Shown here: positions 25,760 to 35,061 of the stretch, piece after piece
How positions within the stretch are numbered: position 1 is the first letter of the stretch
How the letters are laid out: every line of letters starts with the position of its first letter
Origin: UBA3839 sp963627995
GTDB lineage: Bacteria; Bacteroidota; Bacteroidia; Bacteroidales; Bacteroidaceae
Assembly: GCA_963627995.1 (NCBI GenBank)
Contig: CAVGCV010000005.1
Span: 74,479-138,478 of the forward strand
Length of the DNA stretch: 64,000 nucleotides
Direction: 5' to 3'
Notes under the pieces: generated by a model
Database searches by the model: none
What the model was told of the DNA's origin: nothing
The model's input: the letters and a program-made list of their open reading frames with translations, nothing else
Position numbers and translations under genes: made by a program

Positions 25760-28417
25760 ATGCTGGATCAAGACAGAATTATTAAAGTTGATATCAACGA
25801 GAGCATGCGCAAGTCTTATATAGACTACTCGATGTCGGTCATCGTGTCGCGCGCACTTCCGGACGTGAGAGATGGATTCAAACCTGTGCATCGTCGCATC
25901 CTCTATGGAATGCTGGAGGTGGGGAACACCTACGATAAGCCTTATAAGAAATGCGCGCGCATCGTGGGTGATGTGCTCGGTAAGTACCATCCGCATGGAG
26001 ACTCTTCTGTGTATGGCGCTCTTGTGCGTTTGGCGCAGCCGTGGGCTATGCGCTACTGTCTGGTGGACGGACATGGAAACTTTGGTTCGGTGGATGGTGA
26101 CGGCGCAGCCGCTATGCGATATACAGAGTCGCGCCTTTCGCGCATAGGCGAGGCAATGATGAGCGACCTCTATAAAGAATCGGTAGATTTTGAGGACAAC
26201 TTCGATGGCTCGCTAAAAGAGCCGAAAGTGTTGCCAACGCGCATACCCAACTTGCTTGTGAACGGAGCCACAGGCATTGCTGTGGGAATGGCGACGAACA
26301 TCCCGACGCACAACCTTGCGGAAGTTATCGATGGTTGTGTGGCAATGATAGACAACCCCGACATTACGGTGGCAGAACTCATGCAGTATGTCAAGGCACC
26401 TGATTTTCCTACGGGAGGCATTATTTGTGGACTTGATGGAGTGCGTGAAGCCTATGAAACAGGACGTGGCCGTATTGTCATTCGCTCGAAGACAGACATC
26501 GAGACGGAGGCTTTGCACGACAGAATCGTTGTGCATGAGATTCCGTACAATGTCAATAAGTCGGAACTCATCAAGAAAATAGCGGATCTTGCGGGTGAGA
26601 AAAAAGTGGAGGGCATTGCCAATGTGAACGATGAGTCTGACCGCAACGGGATGCGCATCGTGATAGACATCAAACGTGAGGCCAATGCGAATGTCGTGCT
26701 GAACAAACTCTATAAGTTGACCGACTTGCAGTCGAGCTTCAGTGTGAACTGTATCGCATTGGTGGGTGCTGGGGCGAATAATTCAGGACGTCCAAAACTC
26801 CTCTCTTTAAGGGACTGCTTGCGCTATTTTGTGGAACATCGCCATGATGTGATAATACGCCGCACGAAGTTTGATAAGCGCAAGGCGGAAGAACGGGCTC
26901 ATATTCTTGAGGGACTGATTATTGCGAGTGATAATATTGATGAAGTCGTACGCATCATCCGTGCAGCGAAGTCACCGCAGGAGGCCATTGATAATTTGAA
27001 AAGTCGGTTCGAACTTGACGATATTCAAGCGAAGGCTATTGTGGAGATGCGTCTGCGTCAGCTGACGGGGCTTGAGCAGGATAAGTTGCGTGGCGAGTAT
27101 GCCGAACTGGAGAAGTTGATAGCCTTTCTCGATTCCATTCTCAATGATCCAGAGCTTTGTAAGAAAGTAATGAAGGACGAACTCTTGGAAGTGAAGGAAA
27201 AGTGGGGTGACGAGCGCAAGACGAAGATTGACTACACGGCCAGCGAAAACTTTAATCCCGAAGACTTCTATCCCAATGAAAACGTTGTGATTACAATCAG
27301 TCATTTGGGTTATATCAAGCGCACCTCGCTGTCGGAGTTCCGTACGCAGAAGCGTGGTGGTGTCGGGGCGAAGGCGGGTTCTGCACGCGATGCAGACTTC
27401 ATTGAACATATTTATCCGGCAGAGACGCACAACACCATGATGTTCTTTACGAAGAAAGGCCGTTGCTTTTGGATGAAAGTATATGAGATACCTGAGGGCA
27501 ACAAGACTTTCAAAGGGCGTGCTGTGCAGAACTTGCTGAACATCGACTCTGACGATAAGGCTACGGCTTTCATCTGTATCAAAAACATCAATGATGCAGA
27601 ATTTGTGAAGCACCACAATCTGTTCTTTTGTACAAAGACGGGTAAGGTTAAGAAAACACGCTTTGAGAATTATTCTCGTCCTCGTACCAATGGCCTTAAT
27701 GCAATAAGTCTGGCGGAGGGTGACGAGGTTGTCGGTGTGTCGCTTACATCGGGAAACGACGACATTATCATTGCTAATCATAATGGGCGTGCCATCCGTT
27801 TTAACGAAAATGATGTGCGCCTCATGGGGCGTATGGCATTAGGAGTACGGGGCATGAGACTTGATGGCGGCGACGATGAGGCAATCGGAATGTTGGTCAT
27901 GGCATGCAATAAACCACTGACAGAGGAACAATGGACGCAACTTGATGCCGAGGATGGCGATGACGAACCGCAGGATGTGGTGGATGTTGTCGAAATAGAG
28001 GACGACACGGAGGATGCCGAGAACGTGGCGGATGACTATGCTGAAAACGTCATGGTCGTTTCAGAAAAGGGCTACGGCAAGCGTTCTGCTCTCAGCAGTT
28101 ATCGTATTACCAAGCGTGGCGGCAAGGGTGTGAAAACCCTTAACGTGACAGAAAAGACTGGTAAACTTGTTGCCATTAAGGCTGTGACGGACGACGACGA
28201 CTTAATGATTATTAACAAGAGCGGAGTTGCGATTCGGCTGGCCATCAGCTCCATCAAGACAACAGGGCGAGCTACGCAGGGCGTTCATGTGATTGACTTG
28301 AAGAAACGCAATGATGTCATCAGCAGTGTGTGTCGCGTGGCTCATGCCGATGATGAGGATGTCGCGTCCGAGAATGGAGATGAATCCGCATACTCACATC
28401 CAGATGCAGAGGAGTGA
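25760..28417 (+). CDS. gyrA: DNA gyrase subunit A
   Basis: The breakage-reunion subunit that introduces negative supercoils with GyrB. The 885-residue protein has catalytic Tyr121 in AAAMRYTE. The quinolone-determining stretch reads KYHPHGDSSVYGALVR, with Ser82 (E. coli Ser83) and Gly86 where E. coli has Asp87. The C-terminal pinwheel domain has a GyrA-box-like QKRGGVG, plus KRGGKGVKTL later. An acidic insertion (residues ~733-757, many Asp/Glu) and an acidic tail are present. gyrB is not in the window. A TPR gene follows after 69 bp. Confidence 0.97.
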   Translation: MLDQDRIIKVDINESMRKSYIDYSMSVIVSRALPDVRDGFKPVHRRILYGMLEVGNTYDKPYKKCARIVGDVLGKYHPHGDSSVYGALVRLAQPWAMRYCLVDGHGNFGSVDGDGAAAMRYTESRLSRIGEAMMSDLYKESVDFEDNFDGSLKEPKVLPTRIPNLLVNGATGIAVGMATNIPTHNLAEVIDGCVAMIDNPDITVAELMQYVKAPDFPTGGIICGLDGVREAYETGRGRIVIRSKTDIETEALHDRIVVHEIPYNVNKSELIKKIADLAGEKKVEGIANVNDESDRNGMRIVIDIKREANANVVLNKLYKLTDLQSSFSVNCIALVGAGANNSGRPKLLSLRDCLRYFVEHRHDVIIRRTKFDKRKAEERAHILEGLIIASDNIDEVVRIIRAAKSPQEAIDNLKSRFELDDIQAKAIVEMRLRQLTGLEQDKLRGEYAELEKLIAFLDSILNDPELCKKVMKDELLEVKEKWGDERKTKIDYTASENFNPEDFYPNENVVITISHLGYIKRTSLSEFRTQKRGGVGAKAGSARDADFIEHIYPAETHNTMMFFTKKGRCFWMKVYEIPEGNKTFKGRAVQNLLNIDSDDKATAFICIKNINDAEFVKHHNLFFCTKTGKVKKTRFENYSRPRTNGLNAISLAEGDEVVGVSLTSGNDDIIIANHNGRAIRFNENDVRLMGRMALGVRGMRLDGGDDEAIGMLVMACNKPLTEEQWTQLDAEDGDDEPQDVVDVVEIEDDTEDAENVADDYAENVMVVSEKGYGKRSALSSYRITKRGGKGVKTLNVTEKTGKLVAIKAVTDDDDLMIINKSGVAIRLAISSIKTTGRATQGVHVIDLKKRNDVISSVCRVAHADDEDVASENGDESAYSHPDAEE

Positions 28418-28486
28418 GGTGTGGCAAAGTCTAGCTAATGGGACGAAGAAACAATAATATACTTATTAAACAATAAATTTTTGCGT

Positions 28487-29725
28487 ATGAAACGGTTATT
28501 ATTAGTGTGTGCAGTGCTGACGTTGTCGGTGTCTGCATTTGCCCAAAAGGCCAATGTCCGTAAGGCAAAATCCACAATCGAGTTTGCGCAGGCGAACTAC
28601 ACGCTCAGCAATCTTGATGAAAAGAAACTTGAGACGGTTCGTGAACTTATGGCCGATGCGCTGACTAATCCCGAATCTGCCGTTATGGCTGATGCCTGGA
28701 AGATTGCGGCACAGCTAAAGCTGTACGATATGAATGCAATGATTCAGCAGCGCATTGCGAACAACAACCAATTTGTTGATGCCAAAGCCTTTTTCCAGAA
28801 TCAATACGACATCATTACTTATTTGGAGAAGTACGACCAGCTTCTCAACACTCCCAATGAAAAGGGAAAACTTCCGAAAGAAGAACTGCGCCATAAGGAA
28901 CGTGCCAATGCCCAACTGATGGCAAAGGGACCGCGTGACAACTTGTTTATTGCCGCCACCAATATGGTGAACACTGACCCGGCTGCTACGGTGAAGTATC
29001 TTGACCTCTATTATGAGACGTTCACTGATTCGCTTTTCAATGGCATGGACTTGAAGGCTGGGGACTCCCATCTTACGGACAGCTACTACATCTATGCCGT
29101 GGCGTTGAAAAACTCCAATGGCGATAAGGGTAAGATTGAAGAGAGCCTTGCCAAAGCTCTCGATTCTCAGAACTATGGGAAGAATGCTTGCTTTGAGTTG
29201 ATGACTATGAAGAAGGATGCAGGCGACATGGAGGGATGGAGAACGTATTGTGCGCTTGCGATGGAAAAATACCCAACCGAAGGCATATTCGCTCGTCTGC
29301 TGATGCAGGAATATGTAAACGAGAAACTATGGGATAAGGTTGTCGCACTGGCCGAAAAGACCATTGCGCACAACAAGGAGGCGAATGTTACGGACGAGTG
29401 GCCGTATTATTTCAAAGCTGTCTCTTTTTTCTCGAAGGAACAGTATGAGCCGGCCTACGCGGCTTTCGTGGAGACCGTGGAGGTGAAACCCGACTTCGTG
29501 GATGCGCTTGCTGGTGCTGGCAAGACGGCCTGGAAGATAGCTCAAGACAACGCGAAGAACGCCGCGAAGAGCAAGGAATGGTACAACAAGGCCATCATGC
29601 AGTTTGAGAAAGCACGTGAAGTAGCCCCTGACCAGCCCGACCAATGGGGTTATTCATTGTATGCTTGCTACAACAACACGGGCAATATGGCCAAGGCGGC
29701 TCAGTTCAAGAAGTACGCCAAGTAA
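28487..29725 (+). CDS. Secreted TPR-repeat protein
   Basis: A 412-residue protein with a signal peptide (MKRLLLVCAVLTLSVSAFAQ). It is helical and Ala/Lys/Glu-rich, with degenerate tetratricopeptide repeats. The clearest are near the C-terminus: WPYYFKAVSFFSKEQYEPAYAAF, then DALAGAGKTAWKIAQDN, and KEWYNKAIMQFEKAREV. It is probably periplasmic and scaffolding; partners are unknown. It follows gyrA, and gyrA-TPR pairs are common in Bacteroidales from memory. The start is ATG 28487; the frame allows an upstream TTG at 28481. Confidence 0.85.
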   Translation: MKRLLLVCAVLTLSVSAFAQKANVRKAKSTIEFAQANYTLSNLDEKKLETVRELMADALTNPESAVMADAWKIAAQLKLYDMNAMIQQRIANNNQFVDAKAFFQNQYDIITYLEKYDQLLNTPNEKGKLPKEELRHKERANAQLMAKGPRDNLFIAATNMVNTDPAATVKYLDLYYETFTDSLFNGMDLKAGDSHLTDSYYIYAVALKNSNGDKGKIEESLAKALDSQNYGKNACFELMTMKKDAGDMEGWRTYCALAMEKYPTEGIFARLLMQEYVNEKLWDKVVALAEKTIAHNKEANVTDEWPYYFKAVSFFSKEQYEPAYAAFVETVEVKPDFVDALAGAGKTAWKIAQDNAKNAAKSKEWYNKAIMQFEKAREVAPDQPDQWGYSLYACYNNTGNMAKAAQFKKYAK

Positions 29726-29758
29726 GTCCGTCCGGACATTTGCAGAAGAATAGTATTA

Positions 29759-29793
29759 GGCTCGCCGCAGAGATACTCTCTTTGCGGCGAGCC
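29759..29793 (+). terminator. Hairpin after the TPR gene
   Basis: An 11-bp stem GGCTCGCCGCA/TGCGGCGAGCC (29759-29769 with 29783-29793) lies about 35 bp past the stop. There is no downstream T-tract, so it is a weak or factor-dependent terminator candidate. Confidence 0.5.
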
Positions 29794-29833
29794 GCGTATT
29801 GGGGCGTTCCGCAATCTTCGTGGATGCGTAGCG

Positions 29834-31177
29834 GTGCGTCGTGCAATAAAACGCGTGGTACAGACGTTATTCACTACGAACCGACGTTTCATCTTGTTTG
29901 CCATAGTGTTCGAACGTATACGTAAAATTAAGATAGTGCTGGTGGTGGTGGCCGTCGTTATCGCCCTTGCATCGCTGTTGGCATCCCACTGCCTTACGCG
30001 CGACCTCCAGCAGGAGGAACGCAACAAGATGGAGGTGTGGGCGGAGGCGATGCGCTCCCTTAATGCAGCGGACGAAAACACCGACTTGAACCTCGTGCTG
30101 AAGGTGATAAACGGCAACAACACCATTCCCGTCATTGTGCTGGACAAAGAGGGCAACATTCAAACGCACCGAAACTTGGACTTGCATTTCAGCCTGTCGG
30201 AGGATTCGGCGGCAATCCTCCGGCGGCGTGCCGCAGAGATGAAGCGCGACGGCCACTCCATTCGTATTTATCTCGATGCGCATGAAAACCAGGGCGGAAC
30301 TGCTTTGGAAAACCATAGGACGCAAGACCGAGCGATGGACTCCGTGAAGAAACGGCCGGATTCGTTTACGGTCATTCAGCCCGTTACGGAGCAGGGCGAA
30401 GATTTCATCGAAATCTGCTATGACGAATCGCTTCTCCTGCGCCGGCTGACGGTGTATCCGTACATCCAGCTGGGTGTGGTCGTCCTGTTTGTGCTTATCG
30501 CCATCTTTGCCCTTTTCACTTCGATGAAAGCGGAGCAGGACAAGGTGTGGGTGGGGCTCTCCAAGGAAACCGCCCACCAGCTGGGTACGCCGATTTCGTC
30601 GCTCATGGCGTGGACGGAAGTGCTGAAAGAGACGCATCCCGACGACACGCTTCTGCCCGAGATGGAAAAGGACGTGCGGCGATTGGAGCTCATTGCCGAG
30701 CGTTTCTCAAAAATTGGCTCTATACCCGAGCCGAAACCTGTGGACGTGGGGCAATTGGTGGAGAGGGTGGCGGAATACATGGATCATAGGACATCGCACA
30801 AAGTGTCGGTCATTACCCGCCTTCCGTCCACGCCAATAGTCGTGAACATGGTCGCGCCGCTCTTCGAGTGGGTGCTTGAAAACCTCTGCAAGAACGCCGT
30901 CGATGCCATGTCGGGGAATGGACAGATTGACGTTGTCTTGTCGGAAAATTCTGATTTCGTGGTGTTTGAAATTCGCGACACAGGAAAAGGCATTCCAAAA
31001 TCGCATTTCAACTCTGTGTTCAAGCCTGGCTTCACCACCAAGGAACGCGGATGGGGACTGGGGCTTTCACTTGCCAAGCGCATTGTGGAAAACTATCACA
31101 GGGGGCGCATCTTCGTGAAATCGTCGGAACAGGACAAAGGAACGACGTTTCGAATTGAGTTGCCGAAAGGGGCATAA
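29834..31177 (+). CDS. Membrane sensor histidine kinase
   Basis: Membrane-bound two-component kinase. Residues from the first possible start: TM1 ~33-52, a periplasmic sensor region ~53-207 with no recognised domain, TM2 ~211-230, then an H-box with His248 in SKETAHQLGTPISSL. The ATPase domain has NLCKNAVDAM (N box), IRDTGKGIP (G1) and GWGLGLSLAKRIVENYHRG (G2). No response regulator is adjacent, so it is an orphan. No ATG fits the start: GTG 29834 is used here, and GTG 29906 (423 residues) is equally plausible. Confidence 0.9.
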   Translation: MRRAIKRVVQTLFTTNRRFILFAIVFERIRKIKIVLVVVAVVIALASLLASHCLTRDLQQEERNKMEVWAEAMRSLNAADENTDLNLVLKVINGNNTIPVIVLDKEGNIQTHRNLDLHFSLSEDSAAILRRRAAEMKRDGHSIRIYLDAHENQGGTALENHRTQDRAMDSVKKRPDSFTVIQPVTEQGEDFIEICYDESLLLRRLTVYPYIQLGVVVLFVLIAIFALFTSMKAEQDKVWVGLSKETAHQLGTPISSLMAWTEVLKETHPDDTLLPEMEKDVRRLELIAERFSKIGSIPEPKPVDVGQLVERVAEYMDHRTSHKVSVITRLPSTPIVVNMVAPLFEWVLENLCKNAVDAMSGNGQIDVVLSENSDFVVFEIRDTGKGIPKSHFNSVFKPGFTTKERGWGLGLSLAKRIVENYHRGRIFVKSSEQDKGTTFRIELPKGA

Positions 31178-31403
31178 GCGGCTTGACCATTTCATCCGTA
31201 TGGCCAAGCCGCATTTTCTTGTTGGTTGCCGACAAGCAAGCGGATGCAGAGGGGAGAAACCGTTCCTGCCTTGCTTGAAACAGAGGCTGGAAAATGGATG
31301 TGCTTGGAGTGCATTTTCTTCTAATTCCAGTATTCTTGCCTCCGAACATACTTTCCCATTTTTTTTGAATGTGTAAGCAGTTGATGGACAGTTAAATATG
31401 TGA

Positions 31404-31523
31404 ATCTGTGGATTCCATGAAAAATGTCTGCGGAGAAAAATAATTTCGTCCGCAGACGACATGGGACTCCTCTGCGGACGAAATTATTTTTCTCCGCAGA
31501 CGTCTTTCGGCCGTTCCGCAGTG
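31404..31523. repeat. 22-bp-period array 3 (CTCYGCGGAG family)
   Basis: Units start at exact 22-bp steps: 31404 ATCTGTGGAT (degenerate), 31426 GTCTGCGGAG, 31448 GTCCGCAGAC, 31470 CTCTGCGGAC, 31492 CTCCGCAGAC, 31514 TTCCGCAGTG, then a T-run. Positions 31426-31456 are the exact reverse complement of 31471-31501 (31 bp). The array lies in the 590-bp gap between the kinase and a lipoprotein gene. The rest of that gap shows only a promoter at 31702. Confidence 0.9.
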
Positions 31524-31701
31524 TTTTTTTGTTTTGCCGAATCTGCTGTTTACCAAACTTTTAATGGCACTGGCAAGAACCAGTTCGAAGCCATCCCCGT
31601 AAGCTCGTCCACATTGTTCCGCAGGTGTCGCGCCGGAGCATATCGCTGCGGACGGCACAGGTTTCACCGCATTGCCGTGCGGTACTGTTCTTAAGTTTGA
31701 T

Positions 31702-31709
31702 TACCTTTG
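31702..31709 (+). promoter_or_regulatory. Promoter -7 element of the lipoprotein/glycosylase pair
   Basis: TACCTTTG, an exact TAnnTTTG match, lies 56 bp upstream of the lipoprotein ATG. Confidence 0.7.
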
Positions 31710-31765
31710 CAGAGCCCTGTCGGGAATACATGCCTAACGGGAATTCGGGAAATCATGGCATCAAT

Positions 31766-32233
31766 ATGAAAATGAAGATATTCCACCTCTGTTTGCTTGT
31801 GCTGACTTTCGCCTCGTGTCAGCAAGGCAGCCGTGAGAATGAGGCTTTTCAACTGCTCGATGAAGCGCGCGCTTGCACCCGGAACGGGCAGTTCCGACAG
31901 GCCCATGTGCTGATTGACTCTCTGCGCGCCACTTATCCGCGTGCCTTCGACGCCCGTTGGGCTGCACTCGATTTCGAGGATTCCCTCAATTTGGCAGAGG
32001 CCCGCGAGCAGGCCGCTCAAGCCGACAGCTGCCTGACATTTGCCCGTTATGAATACGATGACTTGCGGGCTGGTGGGCTGCCCGACGGCGACAGCCGCGT
32101 GAAGGCGGCGCGCGCGCGCATCGACTCGCTCGCCATCGAGTGCGACCGCATGGCGATGAAAATTCGTTTTTTCCAACGGAAGATACAGGAACAGCGGGAC
32201 AAGTGTCCGACGGCCGATGGAAAGCTACCTTGA
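31766..32233 (+). CDS. Small lipoprotein, helical
   Basis: A 155-residue predicted lipoprotein: MKMKIFHLCLLVLTFASC has a lipobox with Cys18, followed by a Gln/Glu/Ala/Arg-rich helical body with coiled-coil character. It is similar in style to tetratricopeptide-type lipoproteins but has no clear repeat. The start is ATG 31766 (ATG 31772 is also possible); longer frames include the promoter region. Its last 17 bases overlap the start of the glycosylase gene. Function unknown. Confidence 0.7.
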   Translation: MKMKIFHLCLLVLTFASCQQGSRENEAFQLLDEARACTRNGQFRQAHVLIDSLRATYPRAFDARWAALDFEDSLNLAEAREQAAQADSCLTFARYEYDDLRAGGLPDGDSRVKAARARIDSLAIECDRMAMKIRFFQRKIQEQRDKCPTADGKLP

Positions 32234-32849
32234 CTTTGACAACATCCAGCGTTCGCGCGAGGATGTGGAGTGGCATCCGCTCCGTCCGTTCCTGCCGGAC
32301 AATGCGCGCGTCCTGTTCCTTGGCAGCTTCCCGCCGCCGCGCCGCCGGTGGTGCATGGACTTCTACTATCCCAACTTCACCAATGACCACTGGCGCATAG
32401 AGGGGCTCGCCTTCTATGGCGACAGAAACCATTTTGTGGACGAGGCAAACAAAACGTTCCGTCTTTCGCTCATCACCGACTTTCTCCGCGAGCGCGGCAT
32501 CGCCTTGTTCGACACCGCGACCGCCATCCGCCGCCTGGCCTCCAATGCCTCCGACAAGTACCTGGAGGTCGTGCAGCCGACGGACATCCGTTCGCTGGTT
32601 GGTCGCCTGCCGCAGCTCCGTTCCATTGCCACCACGGGCGAGAAAGCTTGTAGCACCATCTGCCGGCACCTGCAAATAGCCACGCCGCCAAAGGTCGGCG
32701 CGTCCGTCGTCGTCCCTCCATTGCGCGAGGGCGATGCCGAAAGGTTGCTGTTCCGCTTGCCCTCTTCTTCCCGTGCCTATCCTCTTTCGTTGGAGAAAAA
32801 GGCTGCGGCATACGAGCGGATGTTCCGGCAGACAGGACTGCTGCAATAA
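32217..32849 (+). CDS. Uracil-DNA glycosylase superfamily protein
   Basis: A 210-residue protein with the UDG-fold N-terminal motif ARVLFLGSFPP (~30-40). It continues with a PNFTNDHWRIEGLAFYGD substrate-loop region (~52-69) and RGIALFDTATAI (~92-103). It resembles the MUG-like/family-unassigned glycosylases annotated in Bacteroidota, which remove uracil or mismatched bases. The catalytic residue is not certain from the motif alone. Overlap with the upstream lipoprotein gene by 17 bp indicates a shared transcript. Confidence 0.75.
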   Translation: MESYLDFDNIQRSREDVEWHPLRPFLPDNARVLFLGSFPPPRRRWCMDFYYPNFTNDHWRIEGLAFYGDRNHFVDEANKTFRLSLITDFLRERGIALFDTATAIRRLASNASDKYLEVVQPTDIRSLVGRLPQLRSIATTGEKACSTICRHLQIATPPKVGASVVVPPLREGDAERLLFRLPSSSRAYPLSLEKKAAAYERMFRQTGLLQ

Positions 32850-32938
32850 GAAATGTCTTGTGGCTCTGCGAAACGAAGAAAACAAGGGGGAATGAGACAA
32901 AATTGAAAACTTCGTGCGCGATATTCTTTTTTTATTTG

Positions 32939-32946
32939 TAACTTTG
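32939..32946 (+). promoter_or_regulatory. Promoter -7 element of the DUF177-rpmF-fabH cluster
   Basis: TAACTTTG (TAnnTTTG) lies 43 bp upstream of the DUF177 gene ATG. Confidence 0.7.
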
Positions 32947-32989
32947 CGCCTCGTAATGGACTACAAAAGGTAAAGGAGCGCATTCTGGC

Positions 32990-33562
32990 ATGAAACAGAG
33001 TGATGAATACAGCGTAAACCTGTTCACTGCTAACCTCACGGGACGAAAGTTTGAATTTAAGATTGACGATGCTTTTTTCAAGCGTGTCGATGGCATGGTT
33101 CAGCGTGGAGCAATCCGCGCCGAGGTCGTATGTGAAAGTGCAACGGAAAGGGTTTTCGTCTTCTCCATCCACTCCGTGGGGACTGTTGTCGTTCCGTGTG
33201 ACAGGTGCCTGTCCGATTTGGAGCTTCCCATCGATACAACCGACACGATTAACGTGTGTCTGGGAACGGATGATTCCGACGACGGCGACACGATTGTCGT
33301 TTCAGAAGAGAGCGGAATCTTGGATTTGTCGCAGCCGATGTATGAGTTCATCGCCCTTAGTATGCCCATACGACGCATCCATGAACCCGGCCAGTGCGAT
33401 GAGGCCATGATGCGCGAGTATGCCAAGCACCATCCTTGTCGTGTGGGACAAGAAGGAGGCGACGACAATCCGATTCACCCCGACGGCGAACAGGGACTTT
33501 CCACGAAGCCCATCGATGCCCGCTGGAAAGCACTAAAAGACATAATCAGTAACAACCATTAA
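32990..33562 (+). CDS. DUF177 (YceD-like) protein, large-subunit accumulation protein
   Basis: A 190-residue protein of the YceD/DUF177 family, which in other bacteria is linked to 23S rRNA accumulation and is always near rpmF. The metal-type pair CDRC is in VVPCDRCLSDLELPI, followed by the acidic LGTDDSDDGD stretch and ILDLSQPMYEFIALSMPIRRIHEPGQC. It sits 16 bp upstream of rpmF, the classic arrangement, which strongly supports the assignment. Confidence 0.9.
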   Translation: MKQSDEYSVNLFTANLTGRKFEFKIDDAFFKRVDGMVQRGAIRAEVVCESATERVFVFSIHSVGTVVVPCDRCLSDLELPIDTTDTINVCLGTDDSDDGDTIVVSEESGILDLSQPMYEFIALSMPIRRIHEPGQCDEAMMREYAKHHPCRVGQEGGDDNPIHPDGEQGLSTKPIDARWKALKDIISNNH

Positions 33563-33578
33563 AAAAAGTATTTCAGAA

Positions 33579-33764
33579 ATGGCACATCCTAAAAGAAGAC
33601 AGTCGAAGACTCGTACACGCAAGAGAAGAACACACGATGTAGCAGTGGCTCCCACGTTGGCCGTATGTCCCAACTGCGGGGAGTTCTACGTTTACCACAC
33701 GGTATGCCCTTCATGCGGATACTACAGGGGCAAGGTGGCGATTGAGAAGGAAGCTGCAATCTGA
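33579..33764 (+). CDS. rpmF: 50S ribosomal protein L32
   Basis: 61 residues, beginning MAHPKRRQSKTRTRKRRTHD, with a four-Cys zinc ribbon (CPNC...CPSCG). Normal length. The zinc-binding form is present, so there is no zinc-independent substitution. It lies between DUF177 and fabH; plsX, which often sits here in other phyla, is absent. Confidence 0.97.
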   Translation: MAHPKRRQSKTRTRKRRTHDVAVAPTLAVCPNCGEFYVYHTVCPSCGYYRGKVAIEKEAAI

Positions 33765-33876
33765 TGACGGTTCTGAGTCCGCGAGGCACTGGCGGCGTCC
33801 AGGGTGGTAGCTTGGCTCGCAGGAGTGTCTGTCTGCTCCCGTCACCAGCCAGTTGTGCGCAGACCTCAACTCAACA

Positions 33877-34899
33877 ATGAATATGGAAAAAAGAAACGCT
33901 GTCATAACGGGCATTGGCGGCTATGTGCCGAAATATATCCTCGACAACGAAGAAATGTCGCGCATCGTCGACACTTCGGACGAGTGGATTATGGAGCGCA
34001 TAGGTGTGAAGACGCGCCACATTCTCAAAGACGAGGAGCGTCAAGGCGCGGGCACGTCCTATCTCATGACAAAGGCCGTTCAGGAACTGCTTGCAAAGAC
34101 GCAGGTGGATTCCGACACCATCGAGGCTGTTGTCTGCGCAACCACGACCCCCGACTACCACTTTCCATCCACGGCATCGCTCGTCATTGGCAACATCGGA
34201 CTGAAGCATGCTTTCGGGTTCGACATGGAGGCGGCCTGCGCGGGCTTCCTTTATGCCATGGAGGTGGGCGCCAGTCTCATCACGAGCGGCCGGCACAACC
34301 GGATAGTCGTTTGTGGCGGCGACTTCATGTCGTCGATGACCAATTACCAAGACCGCACCACTTGTCCCATCTTTGGCGACGGGGCCGGGTGCGTCCTCAT
34401 GGAGGCGACGACGGAAGACTACGGCTTGATGGACAGCTATCTGAGAACTGACAGCCACTACGAGCCGCTCCACATGGCTGCGGGTGGCTCGGCCAATGTC
34501 GCCACCCATGAGACGGTGGATGCGCGCCAGCACTTCGTCTATCAGGAAGGGCGGACAGTGTTCAAGTATGCCGTCACCAACATGTCCGATGCGGTGGAAA
34601 TCATTGCCAAGCGCAACAACCTCACCAAGGACGACATCGCGTGGATTGTTCCGCACCAGGCCAATGTGCGTATCGAAACCGCCGTGGCGCGCCGTATCGG
34701 GGTCACAGAGGACAAAGTGATGATTAACATCGACCACATGGCCAACACGTCGGGCGGAACGCTGCCCCTCTGCCTGTGGGAGTACGAGTCGAAGCTCAAG
34801 AAGGGCGACAACCTCATCTTTACGGCGTTTGGCGCCGGATTCACATGGGGCGCGTCGTACATGAAGTGGGGCTACGACGGCTCGAAATTCAGCAAGTAA
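33877..34899 (+). CDS. fabH: 3-oxoacyl-ACP synthase III
   Basis: Initiates fatty-acid synthesis by condensing acetyl-CoA with malonyl-ACP. The 340-residue protein has the catalytic Cys in EAACAGFLYAME, His in WIVPHQANVRI, and Asn in HMANTSGGT. The start MNMEKRNAVITGIGGYVP is used (33883 is also possible). A 112-bp gap separates it from rpmF, so it may have its own ribosome entry. It is part of the rpmF-fabH-era-der cluster. Confidence 0.96.
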   Translation: MNMEKRNAVITGIGGYVPKYILDNEEMSRIVDTSDEWIMERIGVKTRHILKDEERQGAGTSYLMTKAVQELLAKTQVDSDTIEAVVCATTTPDYHFPSTASLVIGNIGLKHAFGFDMEAACAGFLYAMEVGASLITSGRHNRIVVCGGDFMSSMTNYQDRTTCPIFGDGAGCVLMEATTEDYGLMDSYLRTDSHYEPLHMAAGGSANVATHETVDARQHFVYQEGRTVFKYAVTNMSDAVEIIAKRNNLTKDDIAWIVPHQANVRIETAVARRIGVTEDKVMINIDHMANTSGGTLPLCLWEYESKLKKGDNLIFTAFGAGFTWGASYMKWGYDGSKFSK

Positions 34900-34910
34900 C
34901 ACAACCGTTT

Positions 34911-35046
34911 GACGTTTAGCGTCCAACGTTGGAGCCACTTACCTGTGCGTGCCCCGCGCTTTGCGCCCGGCGGCACGGCCAGGCCTCTCCACTACGAAGA
35001 GGCTTCCGCCGCAGGGAAAGGAAGTCCGCGCTGCACGCTAAACGTC
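34911..35046. repeat. 12-bp inverted repeat bracketing the era leader
   Basis: GACGTTTAGCGT (34911-34922) is the exact reverse complement of ACGCTAAACGTC (35035-35046). The second arm ends 15 bp before the era ATG, and a smaller hairpin (34983-34988 with 34998-35003) lies inside. It could fold the 5' region of era into a long stem that hides the start region. Confidence 0.5.
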
Positions 35047-35061
35047 GAACTTTTTTGACAG

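Noticed and set aside
35011..35050. RNase P RNA-like segment (GGAAAGGAAGTCCGCGC)
   Set aside because: Only a short resemblance to the conserved GGAAAGTCC region. The 160-bp gap is too short for the RNA and other conserved parts are absent.
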